Positions 10,087 to 20,951 of a stretch of DNA of 64,000 nt are shown in pieces. Position 1 is the stretch's first letter. Each line of letters begins with the position of its first letter. The translations under genes were made by a program, and so were the position numbers. The DNA is taken from NCBI GenBank assembly GCA_036924285.1, contig JAYKYS010000001.1, forward strand, positions 33,479,501 through 33,543,500. The letters run 5' to 3'. Under the pieces are notes generated by a model, which saw nothing but the letters and a program-made list of their open reading frames with translations, made no database searches and had not been told where the DNA came from. Origin of the DNA: Asterella californica (taxonomy: Eukaryota > Streptophyta > Marchantiopsida > Marchantiales > Aytoniaceae).

Positions 10087-10602
10087 GTGAGAGCATGTTC
10101 TCAACGAGCAGAGACATTTCGGAGAGTCATGCCCATGGCTTTTGAGAATCTAGCGATTGCTCAGCATAGAGACACGTTGCGATATGCAACTATCCGAGGA
10201 GGAGGTTATCGACCATCGATTCGCAGGTTTCATCCTGGCGATTATATCTATCTGCAGCAGACTGCACCGACGACGTTGGATGTGACCGCAGGACGCACTA
10301 TTTTACGAGTGCGTGAGGTGTTACCTTCTGGAGTACTCATGTTAGAGGGCCGTGATGGTGTTGTTTGGAAGGACCATGTGCGTAATTGCGCGTCATGTCA
10401 TCTTCCCAACATCGATGGTACCGTTGACCCAAGCTTGGCAGTTGTACGAGCAGGCTTGAGGTGTATGTTGTGTGGGTCTGTTGGTGGAGCAGCCCGTATG
10501 TTGGTGTGTGATAGTTGTTCGAGAGGTTGGCACATGTCATGTTTGACTCCGCCTCTCACTGTCATTCCTATTGGACAGTGGGTTTGTCCTCGATGTATAT
10601 AG
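10087..10602 (+). CDS. Element A integrase C-terminal domain with PHD finger
   Basis: This in-frame continuation of integrase is open for 171 codons. The first part (ENLAIAQHRDT, RFHPGDYIYLQQ, VREVLPSGVLMLEGRDG) is the SH3-like/GPY-type tail typical of gypsy integrases. The last ~50 residues form a PHD finger: CMLCGSVGGAARMLVCDSC, then WHMSCLTPP, then WVCPRCI, giving a complete Cys4-His-Cys3 zinc set. PHD fingers often bind the histone H3 tail, so the role is probably to steer integration to a chromatin state, as chromodomains do in chromoviruses. It is separated from the integrase core by a TGA shared with element B, perhaps originally a Trp codon. Which histone mark is bound cannot be told from the sequence. 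Confidence 0.8.
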   Translation: MRACSQRAETFRRVMPMAFENLAIAQHRDTLRYATIRGGGYRPSIRRFHPGDYIYLQQTAPTTLDVTAGRTILRVREVLPSGVLMLEGRDGVVWKDHVRNCASCHLPNIDGTVDPSLAVVRAGLRCMLCGSVGGAARMLVCDSCSRGWHMSCLTPPLTVIPIGQWVCPRCI

Positions 10603-10764
10603 CAAAGATAGCCGATTAGATCTTTGCGTGGTATGGATTGCAGACAGGCGACTAACGATGGGGCAATGTAGCACCCGGCCTCCTGATCCTTGCACCCATG
10701 AAGGTGTATATCACGTAGTTGAGATATGAAGCTATCTGGAGTTAGAGGGACCTAACCGCCAGTT

Positions 10765-10773
10765 AGGGGGGCG
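10765..10773 (+). promoter_or_regulatory. Polypurine tract of element A
   Basis: A G-rich purine run (AGGGGGGCG) lies directly before the B1 block, as expected of the primer for plus-strand synthesis. Element B has AGGGAGGCG at the same place. Its position makes B1, not A2, the first part of the downstream repeat. Confidence 0.6.
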
Positions 10774-10881
10774 ATTGTGGTACACTTGTGTATGTGTATG
10801 ACATCGTCCATGTGTTATGTGTATGTGTGGTGTTCCTTTGACAGCGATGTATGTTGTGTAACGATGTGTATGCGCACGACA
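10774..10881 (+). repeat. Element A terminal repeat B1
   Basis: This 108-bp GT-rich block starts ATTGTGGTACACTTG and ends GCGCACGACA. It lies between the polypurine tract and A2. It is identical to B2 at 11167-11274 and absent next to A1. Confidence 0.85.
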
Positions 10882-10883
10882 GC

Positions 10884-11166
10884 TGTCACGTCAGTTTGGT
10901 AACTCGGCTAGGTTGACCGAGTGCGAAGTGGCGGACCCCGGTAAGACCGTTAGGGCAAGTTGGTGAGAGTGCCCACAAGGGGTATACTTCGCAGGTAGGG
11001 GCTTGGAGACCTCAATTCTTCAAGTTGAGCCTTCAAGCTCCTGGCTATGGTGGGTAGTCTTGAGAGTGAGATCTGGATTCTCTGCGAGCACAGAGTGGAT
11101 TTGGCTCGACTGTAGTGATTGTCTAGTGTCTGTTGGCAGGTGGAGTGAGTATATACATTGTTATCT
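10884..11166 (+). repeat. Element A terminal repeat A2
   Basis: This is the downstream copy of A1, beginning TGTCACGTCAG. It is flanked on both sides by the 108-bp B block. A2 plus B2 together form a 391-bp unit bounded by TG and CA, the size and shape of a single LTR. Confidence 0.85.
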
Positions 11167-11274
11167 ATTGTGGTACACTTGTGTATGTGTATGACATCGT
11201 CCATGTGTTATGTGTATGTGTGGTGTTCCTTTGACAGCGATGTATGTTGTGTAACGATGTGTATGCGCACGACA
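11167..11274 (+). repeat. Element A terminal repeat B2 (3' end)
   Basis: Identical in all 108 positions to B1. It ends with ACGACA at the junction with host DNA. Perfect identity suggests a recent insertion or gene conversion. Confidence 0.85.
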
Positions 11275-11555
11275 TCTTCTAGAGTCATGAATGTTGTTGT
11301 TTGCAAAAAATAAGCATGTTCGATCAACTTCAGTAATTTTTGTTTCGTATATATTATTGAGAATGTCATAAATATTATATAAAAACCCAAAATAAAATTT
11401 AATAAAAATAAAATAATTAATTATTAAATGCTAGTCATTCTCAAGACAGTGGCAACATCAACAAAAATCCCATAAGTGAAGTGCAGGTCAGGCGCTTCTA
11501 GAGGTACAAGTGCGAGGGTCTGCTGAAGTGGAAAAAAACAATTGATTCCACATAG

Positions 11556-12083
11556 TGATTTCTCACTAACCCTTCGTGTTGGAGTCTAACCCTCCTCCAA
11601 AAGTAAATGCTCTCAGCATTTATTGCTTAGAAGGGGAAGAGGAGGACACTAGCACCGCCTACGAGGGATAATTACAGCACGTGCGAATCTTGATAGACAG
11701 GAGAGAAAGTCGGACAGAAAATGTGGAAGTCGAGCCGGATTTGTTTATTACTGTGCGAGAGAGAATCTGATCATCATCCCGTGGTAGCATGGTGGTTGAA
11801 ACTTGGGAATAGGAGCGGGATGGTCATTTTGACGTCCAGTCTTAGGGTCCTTGGAGCTCTACTGTGCGACCTCCGGCTGCAGGTTTAGGGTCCATGCCTT
11901 AGAAAAAAAAAGTTCTCCTTCCAAGTTTAAGCAATAGCGGGTAGCTCTTTCGTCACACATTGGAGAGTTAATTAGGCTAGGCCTCCGTCTTCCCCCTCCT
12001 AGGCAATAAATGCTGGAAATATTACTTTTGGATGAGGGTTAAACCAGAGGCTTCGTGTAAAAAGAATTAGATGAGAAATTAAT
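11556..12083. mobile_element. Foldback (MITE-like) element 1
   Basis: The outer ~95 bp at each side are imperfect inverted copies: TAACCCTC.TCCAAAAGTAA and CAGCATTTATTGC on the left reappear complemented on the right. Between them lie about 320 bp without a coding frame. No transposase and no clear target duplication are seen. It is probably a non-autonomous DNA transposon. Confidence 0.6.
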
Positions 12084-13056
12084 GGTAAGTTTATTCTCTC
12101 TTCCATCTTCAGACGGAATAGAGTTGAATCAATAAGCGAGCAACTCATCCATCATTGCTTGTGCCAAGTGGGACAACTCAAACCGTTGGAGGCCCCTCCT
12201 AACATATGGTAGCCAAGAATACACGACGGCTATAACCAAAAATCCATTCACAGTTTCCAGGAGAGCTGATTCTGACGTGTTCTTGAATTTGGTTCATGTA
12301 GCTTCATAGCACAATATAACAACCCTAAATCCTAAATATCCAAGTTCGAAGTAAAGACTTGTCCAAACCTTAACGTTGAAAATTATCTAAATGAAACCTT
12401 TTACTTGTACATGCACTAATGAGCATGTTACTACTCACGCATTGCTTTCATCAACTCAGGATTGATTCATATATTCTATTATAGCACGTGTAAGTAATAA
12501 TAAGGGTTTTTTTTTTTTTATAAGAATTAATATAACTATTTTCCAAAAAGTGAATAAAATTTAAAAGTAAAATATTGTAATCCATATTAAAAATATTTTT
12601 AAATCACTGTCATTAGATAAATAACATATTAAAATGCTTTTTGGCCGGTACATGTTATCAACCGAATAGAACGAGTTGTCCTCTGGATATCATCCAAAGT
12701 TTTCCGGGTTTATTACACATCTGCAGATGGAAAAATAATGTAAGATTTCCTTCTAAATACCAAAAGGTTATCAAGTGTTTGTCTATGCAAGTAATCTCAT
12801 TTACAAGAAAGAAGAATGGTTATGAGAAAAGTAAAGAATTTAACAGACAGCCTCTCAACTTGGAGTTAAAAGGTCCTTAACTCCAATCCTCAAACGATTC
12901 AAGCTTAACGTGACCCCCATTATATCCTCTCTTAGAATTGTTGTTGTTGAATCTTGCTTGCTTATTAATTATTTAACCTAAAAATGTAGATAATAATTTA
13001 ATGTGTCAATTCAATTAATTCTTTTTCATATGCAGACTGCTAAACTTGTAGTCTTA

Positions 13057-13130
13057 GAGCCGCGTAAGTCCACACTCAACTTATGGGTTATGTCTGGATT
13101 TTCTCGCAACTCCAGGTCCTCCTATCACTT
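13057..13130. repeat. Dispersed GTCCAC/TATGGGTT module, copy 2
   Basis: Contains GTCCACACTC, ACTTATGGGTTATG and CTCGCAACTCCAGG in the same order as 653-722. An AT-rich run with TTTAACC lies about 80 bp upstream, as in the other copies. Confidence 0.5.
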
Positions 13131-13683
13131 AATAATTATAAATAAATTATATTTTTATAAAAATTACTATAGAATTTATTTATAATATTTATATTTTTTC
13201 AATAACAAAAATGAGCAAAAAATCTTCAAAGGTGGTTAAGCATGCTATTCGCAGTCTAATCGTGAACCAGACTATCAGTGCTAAAGGCGTTTCCTAGTAA
13301 AATATTATTATCTCGAATCTCGAAAAACTAACAAAATTATAATTGAGAAACATAACACAAGTGTGTTTCTCAACTGACACACCCTACCCATTACTGAAGA
13401 AGAAGCGGATACGGCTCGCCTAAGAGGTGGTGCAATCCCGACCTAAGTTAATTTGTTACTGACTGACGAGTTCGCAAACGCGAAAGAGCTTCGCGAACTC
13501 GTCAAGTAAAAGTTGTAGTTTAGACACGTGTTAAGGGTTGAGGGGCTGGTATGAGTCTTTACATCTTATAAGTTCTTTGCAGATTGTATATTTTAGATAC
13601 GTAGGAAACAATCATCCATCACAAGGCATGATTAAACCGTTCGATTGAATCCCCAAAGCACTTTTTTTTTTAAGGTTCACTTT

Positions 13684-14176
13684 GAGAGAACAAACAGAAA
13701 TTGAACCGTTAAGCACAAACTGCGTTTGATGGTAAACCTTTCATGTTAGAATGAAAAACCAGTGAATTAAATCAAAGACTTAAATAAAGTCTCTCCACTG
13801 GCTTTACACTAAGGAACTCAGTTCAAAGCAAACTGGTTGAGAAATCTAAAGATGCAGTTTTTTGGGTTCCTTGGAACCAAAAAATATATTCTCTTAAAAC
13901 CCGATATGGGTATAAAAGCATGAAAAGGAATCTTTTATTTTTCTCATAATGTACTTGAGTTTGAAGAAAAGATTTCTTTTGCTCCAAGCAACCTTGAAGA
14001 TTCATTTTGAATATTACTCTATGAATACTCTAATATTAAATAGTTTGTTTTGAAGTGATCACAACTTGTAAAGGTAGTGAAGAACTTTGATTTAAATCCT
14101 TATTTCATATACTATATATTCGGATGAAAAACACTAAATGCATTTGTGCTTAACGGTTATATTTCTGAGTTCTCTG
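13684..14176. mobile_element. Foldback (MITE-like) element 2
   Basis: The ends are ~42-bp imperfect inverted repeats sharing AACCGTTAAGCACAAA. Weaker pairing continues inward (TTAAATCAAAG) for another 60 bp or so. The ~490-bp unit has no coding capacity. It differs in sequence from foldback element 1. Confidence 0.55.
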
Positions 14177-16619
14177 AAGTTGGAGTTATGAGGAGATGAC
14201 ACGTGTCGCCAAGAGTGCTCGAAAAGGTACCAAGTGTTTAATGTAGAGTACACGGGGAGAAAAATATTACTTTAAAAAATATCAATATCAATATAAAAGA
14301 AAGAAAATGACTATTCCTTTGTTTGCCTTTTGTACTTTGGGTGATGAGGAATAATCTTCTTTTCTAAAAACTCCATAAACTTCTAACACTATAGATCTTA
14401 GTCACGACCAGATTGACTTAAAACAAATCACAAAATGTAAAGTTAGTGAACAACTTTAAACAGAATCTTTCTTCTTCTGACTTTATTACTGAATATAGAA
14501 TTTTATGATCAAAAGCAGTTTTAAGTTAATGGGTTTTTTCCCTGTGCTCCATTAGCTCAAAAGTCGAGAGAGACTATAGGAGTGGCAGAGCTTTATATGG
14601 GTACTTGCGGTTTGATAACAACCAACGTCGACCAGATCCGAGCACCAAAACTTTCAGTTTGCATGATTCCTGATCGTCCGATGAAATGGAAAATAACCAT
14701 ATATTATTATTTCCAGGCAAAGCAATTAATAGGAGTAGAGTCAAGGTCTTGCAAACTTTTCTCGGTCGGACTTTCAGAAATAATAGAAGGTCGAGAATCG
14801 TAACGTTGAGTCTAACATAATGTCGTTAGTTCAATAGAGAAACAGGGAAGTATGAAAGAAAAGAGTAATAAAACGAGGGACAGTGAATGCAGTGATAATG
14901 TTATTGCTCCAAACGCTCAGAGATAACAGACAAAGAGACCGCAAAAAGAGAACTATTATTTATAGAATTCGCTCTAAAAAGCTGAGTGTAAATAGGCAAA
15001 TTCAAGTTATAGAGATTAATATTCGTGCTCTATAGAACCGAATATAGATCATTCCAAATCATATTGCTACAATAAATATGTTAATTTTAACGACATGAGA
15101 TGAGATGAAGATATCTTATTTTAATTTGTAGATATCAAGAATCGAAATTGAATACTCAAGAGTACTGTACTTCGAACAACATGCAATTGGACCTTTTCCT
15201 TGGTTACAGTGGGTAACGATGGTAACCAAGGGCTCTTATCCTGACTGGCTGGTGGACCCCACTCAGCACTGAGTCAGCAGTAATCTGGACTCCTACTCTG
15301 GACTCTGGAGGAGAGCTCAACCCACGACCCCGGATTGTGTGGGCGACCGTCACGCTAAGAGCCCTCTGCGTCTAGAGAGTGAACAAACAAATCTCGCACA
15401 TCGCAAGCATTCAAATTCTTCAAGATTGTCGATATAGGTAGGAGTCCGTAGGAGCTATATGTAGCCGGAAGTCAAAGATCTTCTTTTTTTTATTCTGGAT
15501 CTATGTCTCTCGATCCAAAATACAGTGTTGAAATGAGGTTCTTGGGGTTCCAAGTGTCCGGATCATAGTCGAAGCGAAGGAGTCACCTGCCCCTGCGCTC
15601 GTTCGCAGTGTCACGGATCCCTACCTCTTCAGTACAGTAGCAGAAAAAATCCCATCTGCTCATGAGATGTTGTGGAAAGGCTTCCATGCATAATCGCTTG
15701 GAGGGTTTTTGGTTCAGTCATAAGTTTGGCCTCTTATGAGCATGGGTGAGGTCGCAAGAACCTGTAGAAGTAGGTAGCGGCAGCAACTGCGCCAGCTGGG
15801 GTTCCTGGCACCGTCGGCTTTTACCATGCGCTTTCGCGAGAGCTTGACACGTGCAACGCCCTCTCCACTGCCGGGTTGATGGGCCGCGTGACAAGCGCGA
15901 ATACTCACTGACGGTAAGTCATGCGTGCCTGCTGCCCATACTTGCTGGTAAGAAAATCTGGATGAATAAAAGAATTTTTTCTTTGTCGTTGGATGTCGAT
16001 GGATTGCTTGTGTAATCCCAGTTCAACGGTCGAAGTTGAACTTGTCTTCTAACATGAGGGAAGCAGACCGACGTGGATATAGGCGCGGCCAAGGTGCCCT
16101 CTTAGAGTCGCCAGGGAACGATCGATATCGGTCTGGGATAGTGGTTTCACAAAATACAGTCGGTCTTTCCAGAAGGAAGAATATATAATATATCCAGTCT
16201 GTTCAGAAGATTTAACCTTCTTTCAAAATAAATCCATAAAGAAAGAACAAAAAGGGTGCTACTCCTCTCCTATTCTTTGCAAGACGGGTTATTCCTAAGA
16301 GATTATTCATTAGATTATCCGGTGAAACCTTGTCCTAAATTATGGTATATGGAAGTAAGCTGAAGAGAGAAATTAGATAAGCATCCCCAATCGCCTTTGG
16401 AAACCCTTTTCTCTTTCTGTTTTCTAAAATTATTATGTAAGTGTTATGTAGACCTTCTAGACTAAGCTAATATAAAATTTTTGATTCTTTTGTAAGTGTT
16501 AAAGGTTAGTCAGACCGAGAGTTGCAAACAGATCCAAACATATCTCATAAGCAAACGCACACGCTTCTGAAACTACAAATGAGAGAATCTGGTATTAAAT
16601 ATACAATAGTTTAATATCT

Positions 16620-16690
16620 AACTCTTTTGTGAAGAAAAGTTAGCTCATGCGCATACTACCCTCTTCCATCTTCAGGTGGAAGTGAAAAAG
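16620..16690. repeat. Two-hairpin dispersed repeat, copy 2
   Basis: A CTAACTCTTTT...AAAAGTTAG hairpin is followed by CCCTCTTCCATC...GGTGGAAG. The order of the two hairpins is reversed relative to copy 1, as for an element in the opposite orientation. Confidence 0.5.
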
Positions 16691-17244
16691 CAAACAGTAA
16701 ATAAGTAAGCGTGATCAGAGAACTCACTTCACGTTACTATGAAAAATATAAAATGTTGTTTAAAAATCCAAGATTAAACTAACGCGAAGTGAAAATTAAC
16801 TTTTGCTTAAGTATTAATCATTAACCAGCCCTAGAGTTGCATGAGTTTACAATGGTAACGCATAAGCTTAATTTCCTAACTCTTCCTGCAAACAATACCA
16901 TTGACTTGAGTTTTCAAAACACAAACTATTATATTCAGACTTTGGCTTCCCAAATTCATTCTTTTGCTCTTGGAAGAGAACAAAAAAATTACATATTTTC
17001 AGATGATTTTTACATTTGAATATGCATCCCAAGCGAGGTGGAGAAGTTAGGAGCGGAAGTGACAAGCAGTAGAAAGTTACTGTCTCCAGGTAGGTATATT
17101 CAAAGACGAAAAAAAACTCATTTAGCGAGAAAAAAAATTAATTTTGGTTTCCAATGTGAATTGTATGCTACTGGAGGTCTAATGTATGCTTGCATGATGT
17201 GGATTGTATGCTGCTGGACGTCTAATATATAGTCTTTAGGCATG

Positions 17245-17290
17245 CTTATTCACCCTCTTCGAAGTTAGGAGAGTAGAAATATGCACGCAC
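17245..17290. repeat. Hairpin of the dispersed family (single)
   Basis: GCATGCTTATTCACCCTCTTC and its degenerate complement around GAAATATGCACGC form one hairpin of the family. The second hairpin is not obvious here. Confidence 0.4.
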
Positions 17291-18092
17291 CTTAATTGAT
17301 ATCTTAATCTTTTTTCTTGGAAAGGTTATGTAATACTTAAGATGTACTAATGCTTTTATTCGTTCAAAGCACCGGTGTTTACACCAGGAAAGAGATCAGT
17401 TTACGTATCTTGCTAATGGGTTTAGGACTGCGACGACTATGTGTAATCAAGTTACTAAAATGAATTATAGATTAGTAATTTAATTTTAGTATAATAAATT
17501 AGAAAAATATATCACTTGTTCTCCCCTTCTCTAAAATATATTTTTCAGAGCCAGTTGAGCATCAATCTTGTATTAATTTTCCTGATCACTATAATAAATT
17601 AATCACACATGGTTAATTTATTCCCTCTTTTTTTTTCGTGCAACCTTCCTCATGACATTTGGGATGCATATTGGGTTAAAGTTTGGAAAGAATTGGTCGT
17701 TTTTTATTGATAAATATATAAATATAAACTAAATAAAAATAAATTAAGATAATATTTTATTAATATTTAAATGATAACCAAACTGAATTTAGTGCAGATA
17801 CAGACATGAGGGCCAAGGGGACACACGCGCTTCCTGAACTATGAGTGCGAGAGCCTGGTATCACATGAATATTCATTAATGTAAACATTGATTTATTATC
17901 TAACCTGAGGTAATAAATTGAGCATGCTGCACTCTTTCATTAGCATAAATTGAGCATGCTTTGATAATGGATGACTGAAAGCTGTTAAAGAGTTTAACAT
18001 TCAGTGTTGTGTTTATAAACGATCAGATTAGGTTTGAAAGAGAACCATGGAGTTGAAAATATATCGTTTTTGGAAAAGACGGGCATATTTTA

Positions 18093-18257
18093 AAAGGGAA
18101 AAACGAATATTCGTTTCTCCTTTTATACCCAGGTTTGTGGTTTGTTTGTTTACTTTCCCTTTTGTGCCACCTATAGACGAGCATATTGTCTGTGACCTAA
18201 AGCACAAAGGGAAAAACGAATATTCATTTCTCCTTTTATACCCAGGTTTGTGGTTTA
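18093..18257. repeat. Direct repeat, 50-bp unit, 113 bp apart
   Basis: A ~50-bp sequence beginning AAAGGGAAAAACGAATATTC occurs at 18093 and again at 18206 with a single visible mismatch. Both are preceded by GCATATT. This is a recent local duplication of unknown role. Confidence 0.7.
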
Positions 18258-18299
18258 GCTGAGAGTGGAAGAATATTATAACTTCTAAAGGAGCTCGTG

Positions 18300-19708
18300 G
18301 ATGGAAGCTATATCGAGAGGTTCAGAGGATGGAAGCTATATCAAGGCCGTACTAATATGAAATCATGATTCCTACGAGAACTGGAATTTTACTTCACCAC
18401 ACGACGACAAGATCCATCGTCGAGAAGGAGACGCGCGGCCAGCCGCCAGCCGGCTGGATCGCGGGCAGGAGATGACAGTCTTGTAGTGGGCGGACCGGGA
18501 GAGAGCAGAGGAACGGAGATTTCCTAGTCGGGCTTGCTTTGGTTTCCCTGCGCACTTGCAGGAAACTAGAAGCATAGACGAGTAGGTCGTGATTCCCTGC
18601 TGCTGATGCAGCAAGTCAGTAGACTCGACGGACACTGCGAGCGTGGTTTAGGTTGACCCGTTGTGTAGATGGGGGTGGCTGTGTTCCACTTCATTGTCCG
18701 CATGGGTAGCAGTGGGCACCGTTTCTTGATTCTTTTGAAACTTGTCTCATGCTCTTCTCACGGAGAGCGAGGGTGGTGCTGTTCTAACCCTCGTTCCATC
18801 TGAGGTTGGGTTGGAGTGCGATTGCTATTTGAATTGCGCAGAGAAGTTGGCAGATGGTCGGTTGTTAGTTTTCCTCTCCTTGTTCCCCAGTTTCTCCTAC
18901 TCGGAGAGTGCAATATTGTCGAGAAAGAAAGCTGCGTTTTGCATCGTTGCTTCGGACTTGGATTAGTGCTTGTCGCTCCCTTTTCCGGAGTTGGATTGTT
19001 TCTTAGAGTTGTCATCCTGGAGGAAGCTGCCTTCTGCGCTTTTTGATCATTTTATTTAAGTGCAGCCATAAGAGCCGTTCTCATTGATATTTTGTTTGGA
19101 CTCTCGAAAGCCTCATATGGGGGAAGCCGCCTTCCGCGCTTTGTGATGATTTATTGGAGCACGATTTTATTTGAGTGCGGTGAAAAAAGAGCCATTCTGC
19201 GTGAAGTTGTGTTAGAAATCTCGAGGCCCCATTCATCGTAGAAGTTTGTAGTCATTCTGCCGGTTATTTTGTTCGTCCTCGAAACTTCCTTGTCGAGAGC
19301 TTCGCTTCTTTAGCGTGCGTGTGGATCTGTAAATGTTACGAGGAGGGAATGCAGCGGAATCTCTGTTGGACAGGCCTGCATTGCGGCGTCGAGACGACTC
19401 AAACTGGAGACTAGTCGCTTTTTTACGAGATAAGGAAGTCTGTCTTCAGGAGCTACGGTTTTCAGTCAGAAGAAAGAGTTTGCTCTTCGGCGAGTTGGCT
19501 CCGGGTAAGAGGTCTAGATTGTGTTTTGCCGGAGAGCCGCCTTGGTGAATGCTCTCGGACTTGAATGCGGCGTGAAGGAAGTTACAGTAACAATCTGGAT
19601 CTATACAGTTGATGATACATGGTGCATAAGGACATTAGCGTCCTCCGAACCTGACAGGTCCACGACATCTCAGTCTTCTTCCAGTAAATTGAGAAGCGTT
19701 CCCCGACG
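18300..19708 (+). other. Probable 5' region of the At1g01500-like gene
   Basis: This stretch is G/C-richer than the intergenic DNA before it and lies directly upstream of a host gene, so promoter and 5' UTR are likely. The open frames in it show no known domain. A degenerate ~100-bp direct repeat (GGAAGC.GCCTTC.GCGCTTT) occurs at 19022-19083 and 19121-19199. Confidence 0.4.
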
Positions 19709-20951
19709 ATGGCCGCATTTGAAGAAATCAACGGCCCCTTGCAGGGAGGCAGTGTGTTTGAAGTTCATTCGCACACTGAGAAATATGACTTCAACACAAC
19801 GACGCAAATACCTGCGTGGTTTGATGTTCGAGTCTTCTATGTTAGAGTGAGCTCCTGCCAGTCCGGGGAGGCTCCGGAGCAGCTGAGGATCCGGTACCCA
19901 CGCAGAAGTATCCATACCGCTTTGGAGGTCAATGGCGCAAGAATTGCTCCGTCGGAGGAAGCAGTTATTACTCTTCGTAGAGATAGGGTGGATTCCGACT
20001 CCTCTGAAGTTACTTACGTCAGCACTGTGAAATTTCGAACTAGCGGGATTATTTCCTTCGAAATATGTCATAAGAGAGAATCTGTTCTTCGTGGTTGCCT
20101 TGAACGATCAACGCCAACGTTGGATCCTGTCAGTTCGTATGATAGCAACACCTGCACAAGCACGCTTGCAAGAAGTGTGAAATTAGGCTGGAATATGGAG
20201 TGTACTTGCGCCGTTGGGCCTCAAGGGTGCATTTTCCTGAAAGGAAGACACGATCTTTTCACGGGTGGTCCTTCGACCATGGAGGTCTGCGTTGTGGGAC
20301 GGTACTCTGGATGCCCTGTCATCTTGACCCAAACCGTGCAGTTGACTACCCGACGGAGAGCGGTACGACGTGGGATGTTGGAAGTGATTCCTGAAGGAGA
20401 CGAAAGCGGAAAGGTACAACAAGAGCGATCTATGGCTTCACACCCTGCACAAGTAAGTCTGCTCCCCAAGTGGTTGGTGGGATATGATCTTCTAGCAGAC
20501 AATCAGTGTTCAAGAGTCACTAAATCTCCTCTACTAGCTTCAAAGGATTGGAAGCGTGCAAAGTTTCTAGCATTGGAGGACTTGCTCGAGACCGAAAGAT
20601 TTTCACCCAAGTCTCCGCTCGTTCGTTGCTTCTTGAATCATCGGATGGTTATCGCCCTTCTCTCGTAAGTCTGTCCATGTTACCTGACTCTTGTTTTACT
20701 CACAGGAAACTCGAGACATGCCCATGTACTCTGACAGCACGGACATGACAGTGGCTGGATTCGAAAAGTATTATATGGATAGCGGTGGATATGTGGAGAA
20801 TGACGATGGAGATTTATCATGGTTTAATGCTGGCGTGAGAGTAGGAGTTGGTGTGGGACTGGGTATGTGCCTCGGCGTTGGCATAGGTGTGGGCTTAATG
20901 GTTCGAACTTACCAGGCCACCACCAGATCATTGAGAAGAGGATTATTTTGA
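19709..20951 (+). CDS. Plant At1g01500-like family protein (function unknown)
   Basis: Two exons: 19709-20452 and 20706-20951, joined in phase 0 across a GTAAGT...CAG intron. The product is 329 residues, close to what I recall for the plant family. It resembles Arabidopsis At1g01500, often labelled with an erythronate-4-phosphate dehydrogenase name without good cause. Family signatures are WFDVRVFYVRVSSC, LRRDRVDSDS, the central FLKGR and GRYSGCPVILTQTV segments, and the C-terminal LSWFNAGVRVGVGVGLG run. That tail (GVGVGLGMCLGVGIGVGLMV) is a glycine-rich hydrophobic stretch that may span a membrane. It ends in a basic RSLRRGLF tail. The start is the first ATG of the frame. Biochemical role is unknown. 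Confidence 0.85.

Larger units (their letters stand above)
989..11274 (+). mobile_element. Element A: Ty3/gypsy retrotransposon with DNA methyltransferase and PHD finger
   Basis: This is a 10.3-kb retrotransposon. The order of coding parts is gag, zinc knuckles, aspartic protease, DNMT3-like methyltransferase, RT (YIDD), RNase H, DDE integrase, GPY/SH3-like tail and PHD finger. Integrase after RNase H identifies Ty3/gypsy. The outer ends are TGTCAC and ACGACA. The terminal repeats are split: A1 (989-1272), then internal, then B1 (10774-10881), A2 (10884-11166), B2 (11167-11274). B1 and B2 are identical over 108 bp, and A1 and A2 differ at about six bases plus a 2-bp indel, so the insertion is fairly young. 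It is not intact: an inserted segment interrupts gag, TAG interrupts the methyltransferase, and a 1-nt loss shifts the RT frame. No clear target duplication is seen (tcgc left, tctt right). Confidence 0.9.
11275..19708. other. Intergenic, AT-rich, foldback and hairpin repeats
   Basis: No coding gene was recognised in these 8.4 kb. It contains two foldback elements (11556-12083 and 13684-14176), copies of the hairpin family (near 16620 and 17245), a module copy (13057-13130) and a direct repeat (18093-18257). The stretch 15240-16150 is richer in G/C, but its short frames resemble nothing I know. Confidence 0.5.

Noticed and set aside
989..11274. Placing element A among DIRS/Ngaro elements because of its split repeats
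   Set aside because: The pol order and the HHCC/DDE integrase are clearly Ty3/gypsy, and no tyrosine recombinase is present. Only the repeat layout resembles DIRS/Ngaro.
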